A stretch of DNA of 64,000 nt from a virus. Where the stretch lies: positions 1-64,000 of the IMG/VR virus record IMGVR_UViG_3300045119_000157; one strand, 5' to 3'. Shown here one piece after another: positions 21,248-28,054 of this stretch (its first letter is position 1; each line of letters starts with the position of its first letter). The notes under the pieces were generated by a model. The model was not told the origin of the DNA, searched no databases, and saw nothing but the letters and a program-made list of their open reading frames with translations. The position numbers and the translations under genes were made by a program.

Positions 21248-22987
21248 GTGATCCCGGTCCTGTGGACGACGTTCCATCCCGACGCGCCGTGCCGCGGCTA
21301 CTGGGATCAGGGTTGGCTTGAACGTGTCCTATCTGGCCGGGTGCGGCGCACACGCCACGAGTTCGAGTCGGTCGAGGTGCGTTCGCCTGCACACTGGCCG
21401 CATCCAGAGATCGGCGCTGTCGTGGTGCTCCCTGGCAGCTACAACGCTGACCGGATCGCTGAGGTCAACGCGTTCATCGACCGCCTGTCGTGGGCGGTCC
21501 TGTTCATCACTTCTGATGAGGAGTCGCTGTTCCCGGTCGAGCAGCTACGTCACCCGCGGCTCATCGTGTACGTCGAGCCGGACATGGAGCGCCTGTACGA
21601 CGACGGCGTCCGGTTCCTCGGGATGCAGTGCAAGGCCGACACGCATGACCTGCTCGCTGAACGGCAGCCGGAGATGGCGTACCGGAAGGTCGACGTGTTC
21701 TTCGCCGGGCAGGTGACGCACGCACGCCGGGAGCGGTGCGCTGACGCGGTGCTGGACGCACGCCGGTACGGGCTGTCCGTGGATCAGGTGTTCACCGAGT
21801 CGTTCACGGCGGGACTGCCACGCGAGGAGTACCTGACTGCGCTGGCGGGCGCACGGGTCGCGCCGTGCCCGTCCGGTCCCGCGATCGTGGACTCGTTCCG
21901 GCTGTGGGAAGCGTTAGAGGCCGGGTGCGTGCCGGTCGCTGACGCCCGGAGGGAAGGGTCGAAGGAGGGCTACTGGCAGCGTGCGTTCGGTGACCCGGCG
22001 TTCCCGATCCTCGATGACTGGTCAGAGTTCCCGCTGGTGGCGCGCCGGATCGTGGACAACTGGCCGTCGGACGCGAACCGGGTGCAGGCGTGGTGGCAGC
22101 GGTGGCAGCGTGACTTCACCGTCTCGTTGGACGACACGATCGACCGTCTGTCGGGTGTGGGCACGCCGGTCGCGCTGGCTGACCTGTTGACGGTGATGGT
22201 GCCGTCGTCACCGATCGAGTCGCACCCGTCGACTGCGGTGCTGGACGAAACGCTCGACTCAATCGAGGAGCGCCTGCCGGGTGTCGAGGTGATCGTCGGG
22301 TTCGACGGTGTCCGCCCGGAGCAGGCCAAGTTCGTAGGCGTGTACGGCGAGTACGTGAACCGTGCGCTCACCGGGTTCTCGTTCGGCCGCGGGAACGTGA
22401 CGCCGGTCGTGCTGCCGGAGTGGGGTCACCAGGCGAACGTGACGAGGGCGATGCTCGATCTGGTGCGGACGCCCGTGGTGCTGTTCGTAGAGCATGACTG
22501 CCCGTTACAGGGCGACATCCCGTTCGACGCGCTCACGGGCCTTGTGGCGGCCGGAGAAGCGAACGTGGTGCGCCTTCTGCACGAGGCGAACATTCTGGAA
22601 CCGCACCGGCATCTGATGCTCGACGACGAGCCACGCGACGTGGCCGGTGTCCCGCTGGTCGGGACGATCCAGTGGTCACAGCGCCCGCATCTGGCGTCGA
22701 CCGCGTACTACCGGCACATCTTGCACCGCTACTTCGGGCGTGAGAGCCGAACGATGATCGAGGACGTCATGCACGGTGTCGTCCAGCGGGCAGCGGAGGA
22801 CGGCGGCTGGGGAATGGACCGGATCTTCATTTACGCGCCGCCGGGTGACATGAAACGGTCGACGACGTCGGACGGGCGCGGGTCGGAACCGAAGTTCGAC
22901 ATGCTCGTCGCGTACGACGGGGATCAGCCGGAGTGGGCGCCACGGCCGACGGTCGAGACGGACGAGTACCGGCAGCCCGCGTCGTGA
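21248..22987 (+). CDS. Two-domain glycosyltransferase (exostosin-like plus GT-A)
   Basis: 579 residues from GTG 21248. The first 300 resemble exostosin/GT47 enzymes: VDVFFAGQVTHARRERC (148-164), and CPSGPAIVDSFRLWEALEAG with CVPV (208-230), the donor-site signature. The last 270 form a second, GT-A-like domain (LADLLTVMVPSSP, VEVIVGFDGVRP, then VLFVEHDCP in place of DxD). Two transferase domains in one chain suggest it adds two sugars in series or a repeating unit. It carries its own class II operator, separate from the other glycosylation genes. Confidence 0.75.
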   Translation: MIPVLWTTFHPDAPCRGYWDQGWLERVLSGRVRRTRHEFESVEVRSPAHWPHPEIGAVVVLPGSYNADRIAEVNAFIDRLSWAVLFITSDEESLFPVEQLRHPRLIVYVEPDMERLYDDGVRFLGMQCKADTHDLLAERQPEMAYRKVDVFFAGQVTHARRERCADAVLDARRYGLSVDQVFTESFTAGLPREEYLTALAGARVAPCPSGPAIVDSFRLWEALEAGCVPVADARREGSKEGYWQRAFGDPAFPILDDWSEFPLVARRIVDNWPSDANRVQAWWQRWQRDFTVSLDDTIDRLSGVGTPVALADLLTVMVPSSPIESHPSTAVLDETLDSIEERLPGVEVIVGFDGVRPEQAKFVGVYGEYVNRALTGFSFGRGNVTPVVLPEWGHQANVTRAMLDLVRTPVVLFVEHDCPLQGDIPFDALTGLVAAGEANVVRLLHEANILEPHRHLMLDDEPRDVAGVPLVGTIQWSQRPHLASTAYYRHILHRYFGRESRTMIEDVMHGVVQRAAEDGGWGMDRIFIYAPPGDMKRSTTSDGRGSEPKFDMLVAYDGDQPEWAPRPTVETDEYRQPAS

Positions 22988-23005
22988 ACGTCCACCCGGC
23001 CTGAC

Positions 23006-23022
23006 AGGTAGCGGGCTACCCT
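23006..23022 (+). promoter_or_regulatory. Class II promoter-operator, copy 3
   Basis: AGGTAG-N4-CTACCC (five perfect base pairs of the arm) overlapping TACCCT (23017-23022). GTG 23030 follows after seven bases. Confidence 0.6.
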
Positions 23023-23029
23023 CCCGGTC

Positions 23030-23806
23030 GTGAACATCGCGGTCATCAACGAGTCAACCCTGCTCGAAGAAGCATCCGTCCAGTTGATTGTCGACGCGCT
23101 CCGTACGTCGCTGCGGGTGTTCTCGTACGACTGGGATCTGGTCATGCCGAACGTCGAGCACGGCCACCGCGGTCAGGAACAGATCGAACTCGCGGAACGG
23201 CATCCGTGCATCATCGTGCTCCTCGATGACGCTGATCAGGCTGGCGCGCTCGGGTATCACGCGACGACACCGGACGGGAAGCCGTACGCCGCAGTGTTCG
23301 TGCGTGACTCCGTCCATGACCTCGGGAACGTGTCCGCTGTGCCGTCCCCGGTGCCGGTGCAGATGGTCGCTGACTACGTCGTGCAGGTCGTCGACCACGA
23401 GGCGAAGGAAGCACTCCTCGACCCTGACGCGGCGGACTTCGTGGACGCTGGCGACGGTTCGCTGTGGGCGAAGGAGGCGTGCGACGCGGTCGAGTCGGAG
23501 GTGCTGTACGTGACCGCGTCGGCGACGGAGACACGATGCGTCGTGTCGGACTATGTGATGCCGTCGTTCTTCATGGTCGGGTCGCCGGGTCCGTATGACC
23601 GGGCGGGCGTGTTGAAGGCTCCGTTCACGTTGGCGCCGGGCGGGTACACGATCGTCGAGCAGGGCGGCACGGTGTCGCAACGGTTCGGTGACATGGCGGA
23701 CGGGTGGCGGCGCGCGAAGCATGAGGCAGCGTTCACAGCGGACCCGACGGCGACGGCGACGGCGTCTCGTACGGGCTGGCGGGTCGTGCGCGCAGCCATC
23801 CAGTGA
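23030..23806 (+). CDS. Conserved phage protein with HExxE motif, 258 aa
   Basis: GTG 23030. IAVINESTLLEEASVQLIVD, then CIIVLLDDADQAGALGYHAT and VFVRDS match a protein I recall in many actinophages and other phages. Its usual sequence SHExxE appears here as DHEAKE (about residue 125) followed by an Asp-Pro step (LLDPDA), a pattern that fits a zinc peptidase-like fold, though no enzyme activity is established to my knowledge. The C-terminus (YVMPSFF, then LAPGGYTIV) is strand-rich. Its role may be virion-linked or inside the cell. Confidence 0.65.
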   Translation: MNIAVINESTLLEEASVQLIVDALRTSLRVFSYDWDLVMPNVEHGHRGQEQIELAERHPCIIVLLDDADQAGALGYHATTPDGKPYAAVFVRDSVHDLGNVSAVPSPVPVQMVADYVVQVVDHEAKEALLDPDAADFVDAGDGSLWAKEACDAVESEVLYVTASATETRCVVSDYVMPSFFMVGSPGPYDRAGVLKAPFTLAPGGYTIVEQGGTVSQRFGDMADGWRRAKHEAAFTADPTATATASRTGWRVVRAAIQ

Positions 23807-23997
23807 TCCGCTACTACGTCCGCTGCGCTACATGCGCCGTCGAGTACGAGTTGACGCGGGAGATCATCCACGGGCCGTTCCCGCTCGAAGATGGCGGTGT
23901 GTTACGTGAGGCCGTCTGCCCGCGGGACAAGACGATGATGTGGCGGCAGGTCGACTATCCCGACGTGGAACCTGAGATCCATCGGCGGGTCCAGTGA
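23803..23997 (+). CDS. Small zinc-ribbon protein, 64 aa
   Basis: GTG 23803 overlaps the preceding stop. CATCAVEYE and later AVCPRDK give CxxC and a third Cys, with Tyr and Trp between, as in small zinc ribbons. Overlaps the next gene by four bases. Confidence 0.6.
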   Translation: MIRYYVRCATCAVEYELTREIIHGPFPLEDGGVLREAVCPRDKTMMWRQVDYPDVEPEIHRRVQ

Positions 23998-24395
23998 CGG
24001 AGTGCAACGGCTGCGGGTCATGCTGCGACCCGGTCACGATCCCGTATACGAAACTCGACGCTGCGACGGACTACACGCTCGACGACCGGACGCGGCGCTG
24101 GGTGCTCGACGACCTGACACCCATGTCACGCCGTGACGTGCTGGACCGGGAGCCGTGGCTGCTCGACAAGTCGACCCGTCTCTCCGCCGCTGTCGACGGC
24201 GGCGACCTGTTCGTCCCGTACTTCTATTCGTGCCGCTGGTTCGATGAGACGGAGCGGCGGTGCACGAACTGGGATGACCGTCCGGCGCCGTGCCGGATGT
24301 ACCCGTGGCTTGACGAGCCGCAGCCGACGGCTGCGTTGCCGCCGACGTGTTCGTTCCGGGCGGACATCGGGCAGCCCGTCGAGATCCGTGCCTGA
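23994..24395 (+). CDS. YkgJ-type cysteine-cluster protein
   Basis: 133 residues from GTG 23994. CNGCGSCCDPV at the start and YSCRWFDETERRCTNWDDRP with CRMYP near the end are the full YkgJ (CxxCGxCC...RPxxCxxYP) pattern, an eight-Cys cluster thought to bind zinc or iron. The family is widespread in bacteria and phages with no established biochemical role. It is one of several Cys-rich small proteins here. Confidence 0.85.
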   Translation: MTECNGCGSCCDPVTIPYTKLDAATDYTLDDRTRRWVLDDLTPMSRRDVLDREPWLLDKSTRLSAAVDGGDLFVPYFYSCRWFDETERRCTNWDDRPAPCRMYPWLDEPQPTAALPPTCSFRADIGQPVEIRA

Positions 24396-24397
24396 TC

Positions 24398-24517
24398 GTG
24401 ATCGTTCGGGTGTGGTGCCGGGTCCGTGAGCACAAGTGGGGTCCGTGGCAGTTTCTCACCTGCCGAGATCAGTACCGGGACTGTTCGCGTTGCGGGATGC
24501 GCGGATGGAAACGGTGA
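24398..24517 (+). CDS. Very small Cys-rich protein, 39 aa
   Basis: GTG 24398, three bases after the previous stop, to TGA 24517, overlapping the next GTG in the usual GTGA. WCRVREHKWGPW and later TCRDQYRDCSRCGMRG give a CxxC and two further Cys, a complete small zinc site. Size, coupling and Cys spacing support it as a real gene. Confidence 0.6.
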   Translation: MIVRVWCRVREHKWGPWQFLTCRDQYRDCSRCGMRGWKR

Positions 24518-25509
24518 CCCGTCTCGGCGTTATCGCCAGAGCGGACGACGGCGGCCTTGGCCAACAGACTCGTGAGGTCGTAGAGCGGCTTGACGCGGAC
24601 GTGACGCTCGCTGTGCTCCTCGGGCCGAACGCCCGTGGTGTCGAGAACTTCGCCCGGTTCGCCGGACGGGAGACGGTCGTGAACCGTGGGCCACGGTTGG
24701 AGGACGACGTCCTCGACGCGGTCCTGTCGAAGTGCGACGTGCTGTACACGATCGAAGGACCGTACGCGCCGGACCTGTTCGAGCGGTGCTGCGCTGCTGG
24801 TGTGCGGCTCGTGATCCACGCGAACCCGGAACTGTGGCGCGGATGGGACTGCCACAAGCTGATCGTCCCGACCGACTGGCGTGTCCCGCACGACGCTGAA
24901 GTGTTCCCGTTCCCGGTCGACACCGTCCGGCTGCGCCCGTCAGCGCGGGCTGAGATCCCGACGTTCGTGCATGTGACCGGACCGGCGATGCTCGACCGTC
25001 AGGGCACACAGCTAGTCGAGGGAGCGTTCCGCCACATCCGCCACGAGTGCGAAGTCATCCTCCGCTGCGACGGCATCGACGACACGCACGGTGTCGGCAA
25101 CGTCCGGGTCCGCACGATGCCACGGACCCGCGACTACTGGGAAGCGATCCCCGACGGCTGCTGGGCGCTATTGCAGCCACGCCGGTACGGCGGACTTTCG
25201 CTGCCGATACAGGAGGCCGCGGCACGGGGACTGCCGACGATCTGCCTGGACCGGGAGCCGGAGTCGACGTTCTACGGTCTGGTGACGGTCCGCTGCCCGG
25301 TCACGGAGACGCAGCCGCATCACATGGCCGGAGGCACGATCGACGTCGCTGACTGCGACCCGGAGGTGTTGGCTGCGACGGTCGACGAGTTCATCGACCG
25401 GGAACGGGACCGGCCGCTGCTGTCGTACGCGCCGCATGAGCCGCGCTGGTGGGCGGAACGCCACTCATGGGACCGGCTCCTGCCCGTGTACGAGGCGCTC
25501 CTCCGATAG
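24514..25509 (+). CDS. GT-B glycosyltransferase (family 4-like)
   Basis: 331 residues from GTG 24514, the start chosen because TRLGVIARADDGGLGQQTRE is the standard opening of this family (sugar-acceptor Rossmann half). The middle hinge (FPFPVDTVRLRP, then VHVTGPA) and the donor half with YGGLSLPIQEAAARGLPTI, the E-x7-E-like region, follow. Likely adds sugars to virion or surface proteins. In-frame GTG 24436 would prepend 26 residues that do not fit the fold. Confidence 0.85.
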   Translation: MTRLGVIARADDGGLGQQTREVVERLDADVTLAVLLGPNARGVENFARFAGRETVVNRGPRLEDDVLDAVLSKCDVLYTIEGPYAPDLFERCCAAGVRLVIHANPELWRGWDCHKLIVPTDWRVPHDAEVFPFPVDTVRLRPSARAEIPTFVHVTGPAMLDRQGTQLVEGAFRHIRHECEVILRCDGIDDTHGVGNVRVRTMPRTRDYWEAIPDGCWALLQPRRYGGLSLPIQEAAARGLPTICLDREPESTFYGLVTVRCPVTETQPHHMAGGTIDVADCDPEVLAATVDEFIDRERDRPLLSYAPHEPRWWAERHSWDRLLPVYEALLR

Positions 25510-25513
25510 GGGC

Positions 25514-25542
25514 TGGACAGATGCGTACACCGGGTGTACGGT
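25514..25542 (+). promoter_or_regulatory. Class I promoter-operator, copy 10
   Basis: TGGACA (25514-25519), 17-bp spacer, TACGGT (25537-25542), perfect operator GTACACCGGGTGTAC (25525-25539). Transcript expected from ATG 25549, the gene's only start. Confidence 0.82.
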
Positions 25543-25548
25543 GTCTAC

Positions 25549-25764
25549 ATGACCCGGAACCACACCCTCCACTTCGAGATCACGACCACCAGCGGCGAGA
25601 TCTTCACCGAGCAGTCCCGGAACAGCCTCGGCGGTCACTTCAACATGATGCGCCGCATCGCTGCCCGCTTCGGTGTGGACAGGGTGACGCCGGTCGATGA
25701 GTCCGGGCGCAACTGGAACGCCGGGAGCACGACCTTCACGATGGCCGAAGTCAACAAGCTGTAA
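25549..25764 (+). CDS. Leaderless small protein, 71 aa
   Basis: ATG 25549 sits seven bases past the -10, has no Shine-Dalgarno upstream and lacks the ATGGAGAAGCCGATG start seen in the other cassettes. It is therefore the clearest case for leaderless translation. The protein is a strand-helix unit (TLHFEITTTSGEIF, then GGHFNMMRRIAARFGVD). Function unknown. Confidence 0.7.
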   Translation: MTRNHTLHFEITTTSGEIFTEQSRNSLGGHFNMMRRIAARFGVDRVTPVDESGRNWNAGSTTFTMAEVNKL

Positions 25765-25793
25765 TCCACCACCTGAGAGACATGGAGAAGCCG

Positions 25794-26132
25794 ATGAGCA
25801 CCATCTGGACGGCAGGCCCGCAGGAGGCCCGTCGCTGCACAGAGACAGTCCTGATGCAGTTCGGGATCTTCGGGCGCCGACCGCACACTGGCATCGGCGT
25901 CCTCGGCGCTCTCATGGAAAACGGCTGGACGTACCGACCCGTCGAGGTCGACGGCGCTGAGTACCGCGGCACTGTCCGACGGTTCTGCCGGGAGCACCCG
26001 ACCGGCCGCTACTACGTGGCGACATCGGGTCATGCGATGGCGGTCATCGACGGTGTCCTCGTCGACTCCGCAGAGCGCGGCCCGGACGGCCGTCGAGTGA
26101 TCGGCGCGTTCGAGGTTTACCCCGCCGCCTGA
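25794..26132 (+). CDS. Small protein with class I start sequence but no promoter, 112 aa
   Basis: ATG 25794, or ATG 25782 adding MEKP. The ATGGAGAAGCCGATGAGC start is copied exactly, but upstream is only the end of the previous gene with no -35 or operator, so here the start unit works alone, with GGAGAAG as ribosome site or the MEKP codons as coding sequence. The protein is strand-helix mixed (TETVLMQFGIFGRR, then GRYYVATSGHAMAVIDGVLV), perhaps with a papain-like or fold-similar core, but no catalytic set is clear. Confidence 0.6.
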   Translation: MSTIWTAGPQEARRCTETVLMQFGIFGRRPHTGIGVLGALMENGWTYRPVEVDGAEYRGTVRRFCREHPTGRYYVATSGHAMAVIDGVLVDSAERGPDGRRVIGAFEVYPAA

Positions 26133-26172
26133 CCACTCTCAGCGGTCCGCATAGTCGAGGCGCGTTGTCGGG

Positions 26173-26178
26173 TACAGT
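26173..26178 (+). promoter_or_regulatory. -10 TACAGT before gene at 26187
   Basis: TACAGT ends eight bases before ATG 26187 and no ribosome site is visible, so a leaderless transcript is likely. It lacks both operator types. Confidence 0.45.
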
Positions 26179-26186
26179 CCCCGGCG

Positions 26187-26540
26187 ATGCGCGATGAGGA
26201 CATCCACGTCCACGTTCACGTCCACGCGGACGACGAAGTGTTGCGTGTCCTCCGCACCCTCGAACAGCAAGGAACCGTCATCATGGCTGACCTGTCCCAA
26301 CTCACCTCCGACGTCACCGCGAACGGGTCGGTCGTCGACTCCGCCGTCACGCTCCTGAACAGCCTGGCGCAGCAGATCCGTGACCTGTCCACCGATCCCG
26401 CCGCGCTCGCTGACCTCGCCGCGTCGCTCGAAGGCCAGTCCGCTGACCTCGCCGCCGCGGTCCAGGCGAACACGCCCGCCGCGCCCGAGCCTGCCCCGGC
26501 ACCGGAACCCGCACCGGCACCCGAGGCTCCTCCCGCCTGA
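26187..26540 (+). CDS. Helical phage protein with Pro/Ala tail, 117 aa
   Basis: ATG 26187. A His-rich start (IHVHVHVH) precedes a helical core (MADLSQLTSDVTANGSVVDS, AVTLLNSLAQQIRDL) and a Pro-Ala tail. The core from M33 (ATG 26283, weak ribosome site AAGGAA) matches a family I recall from many phages, which usually begins there, so the His-rich extension is an addition. A hairpin that may terminate transcription follows. Confidence 0.65.
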   Translation: MRDEDIHVHVHVHADDEVLRVLRTLEQQGTVIMADLSQLTSDVTANGSVVDSAVTLLNSLAQQIRDLSTDPAALADLAASLEGQSADLAAAVQANTPAAPEPAPAPEPAPAPEAPPA

Positions 26541-26546
26541 ACCCCT

Positions 26547-26588
26547 GTCCGGGTCGCGGCTACTTCCCAGGGCGGTCGCGACCCGGAC
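26547..26588 (+). terminator. Perfect 12-bp hairpin, likely terminator
   Basis: GTCCGGGTCGCG (26547-26558) pairs with CGCGACCCGGAC (26577-26588) across an 18-base loop. It lies between a stop (26540) and class I promoter 11, the right place for a terminator, though no U-run follows. Confidence 0.65.
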
Positions 26589-26601
26589 TACCAACAAACA
26601 C

Positions 26602-26631
26602 TGGACAGCATCGGTGCACCGGGTGTACGTT
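26602..26631 (+). promoter_or_regulatory. Class I promoter-operator, copy 11
   Basis: TGGACA (26602-26607), 18-bp spacer, TACGTT (26626-26631), operator GTGCACCGGGTGTAC (26614-26628). Transcript expected from ATG 26638. Confidence 0.78.
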
Positions 26632-26649
26632 GAGTACATGGAAAAGCCG

Positions 26650-26880
26650 ATGAGCACCTACGTCGAGGAGATCCCCGCCGCCGCCGTATGCGCCGGAGAC
26701 TGGATCAAGACCACGGGGCGCCCGTCACCGATGCTCGTGCTCGGCAACCTCCGCCAGCGGACCGCAGACGGTCGCCGTGGTCGCCGTGCTCGTCCGTGGG
26801 CAGCGACTGTCCAGACCGATGACGGTCCGATGGATCTCTACATCGGTGAGACGGTCATCCTCTGCCGCCCGCCTGCGTGA
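26650..26880 (+). CDS. Small protein of class I cassette 11
   Basis: 76 residues from ATG 26650, or 80 from ATG 26638 (MEKP start). Strand-rich with an Arg-rich loop (RQRTADGRRGRRARPW) and a closing strand (PMDLYIGETVILC), so a small barrel that may contact nucleic acid. No family. Confidence 0.6.
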   Translation: MSTYVEEIPAAAVCAGDWIKTTGRPSPMLVLGNLRQRTADGRRGRRARPWAATVQTDDGPMDLYIGETVILCRPPA

Positions 26881-26894
26881 ACTAGACAGACGTC

Positions 26895-27782
26895 GTGGTC
26901 GACGTCTTCTGCTCAGCGGCTCACTACGCCCGGCAGATACGCCCGATCTACGACCTGCTCCCCGACACGCATCGGGGGACGTGGTACGACGCGCATGAGG
27001 ATCCCGGCGGCGGAGACGTCATCGTCGTCGGCGCATACCGCGACCTCAGATGGGTCCGCGGCCGCTACCGCCGCTGCTGCCTCGTGGAGCACGGCATCGG
27101 CCAGTCCTATGCGACGCAGCCGGATCACCCGGCGTATCCGGGCGGCAACCGCGACGCGTATGATCTACTCCTCGCACCGGGTCCGGCTGTCGTCGATGCG
27201 TCCGCCTGCTCGACGGTGTATGTCGGATCCCCGACGGCACGGCAGGCCGGGTCGGATAGTTCTCCCCGCACCCGGTTCGCCGTGTCGTTTCACTGGGACT
27301 GCGGGATAGCGGTCGAGGCTGGGACCGCGTTTTGGGAGTATCTCCCGCACTTGGCGCGGCAGGCCGAGAAGCTGCCCGGCGGTCTACTGGTGCACGCGCA
27401 CCCGCGGATCGCTGACGAAGTGTTCGGCCAGACGGCACGGGTGGCGGGGTTGGAGCCGTGCCCGTCGTTCGAGCAGGTTGTGGACGAGGCGTGCGTGTAC
27501 GCGGTGGATAACTCATCGACGTTGTACGAGTTCGCTGCGCTTGACCGTCCCGTGGTCGTGTTGAACTCGCAGTTGTGGCGCCGGGACGTGTTTCACGGGA
27601 AACGTTTCTGGCAGTGGGCGGACGTCGGCGAGCAGATCGAGAGCGGCGGACAGTTGGCGGGCGCGATGCTCCGTGCCGTCGAGGTGGACCCGTGGGCTGA
27701 ACGTCGCCGCGTGATCGTCGGTGAGGTGTATGCGGGTGATACGCAGGCTGGCGTCGATGCGCTAGTACGGTTGCCGCCGTGA
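26895..27782 (+). CDS. CDP-glycerol glycerophosphotransferase-like protein
   Basis: 295 residues from GTG 26895. The end half has LLVHAHPRIAD and YAVDNSSTLYEFAALDRPVV with VVLNSQ, the acceptor/donor signature of TagB/TagF-type glycerophosphotransferases and related surface-polymer enzymes. The first half is a Rossmann-like region with VEHGIGQSYATQP, a typical H-G-x-G turn. It is shorter than TagF, so it may transfer a single unit. Together with the glycosyltransferases it points to surface polymer or virion modification. Confidence 0.7.
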   Translation: MVDVFCSAAHYARQIRPIYDLLPDTHRGTWYDAHEDPGGGDVIVVGAYRDLRWVRGRYRRCCLVEHGIGQSYATQPDHPAYPGGNRDAYDLLLAPGPAVVDASACSTVYVGSPTARQAGSDSSPRTRFAVSFHWDCGIAVEAGTAFWEYLPHLARQAEKLPGGLLVHAHPRIADEVFGQTARVAGLEPCPSFEQVVDEACVYAVDNSSTLYEFAALDRPVVVLNSQLWRRDVFHGKRFWQWADVGEQIESGGQLAGAMLRAVEVDPWAERRRVIVGEVYAGDTQAGVDALVRLPP

Positions 27783-28054
27783 TCGAAGCGGTCGAGGACA
27801 TGTTGGCCGTGTTCCGGCTGACTCGTCTGGCGACTGTGGACACGTTCCCGCCCGTGCAGCGGCTCCGATGGAAGATCCTGCAACGCTGGCCGGAGACGGA
27901 CTGGCGGGTCGAACTCCTCACCTGCCCGTGGTGCCTGTCGTTCTGGTTCGCTCTCGCTGCTGTGATCGTCAGAGACCGGCCTGTGTGGCGTCGTGTGCTC
28001 GCCCCGGCGCTCGCGGGTAGCGCTGTGGCCGGGATCCTGAGCGAGCGAACGTGA
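27779..28054 (+). CDS. DUF1360-like membrane protein, 91 aa
   Basis: GTG 27779. VFRLTRLATVDTFPPVQRLRW, then ELLTCPWCLSFWFALAAVIV and a second hydrophobic run (VLAPALAGSAVAGIL), fits the DUF1360 pattern of phages and actinobacteria: a membrane segment preceded by a CxxC. Two helices place it in the membrane with the Cys pair near the first. Function unknown. It directly precedes the portal gene with a four-base overlap. Confidence 0.75.
   Translation: MIEAVEDMLAVFRLTRLATVDTFPPVQRLRWKILQRWPETDWRVELLTCPWCLSFWFALAAVIVRDRPVWRRVLAPALAGSAVAGILSERT

Noticed and set aside
24044-24056. GTATACGAAACTC, identical to 13 bases before the ribbon-helix-helix gene
   Set aside because: It codes for part of the YkgJ-type Cys-cluster protein (PYTKL), is not near a start, and has no partner site, so chance is likely.
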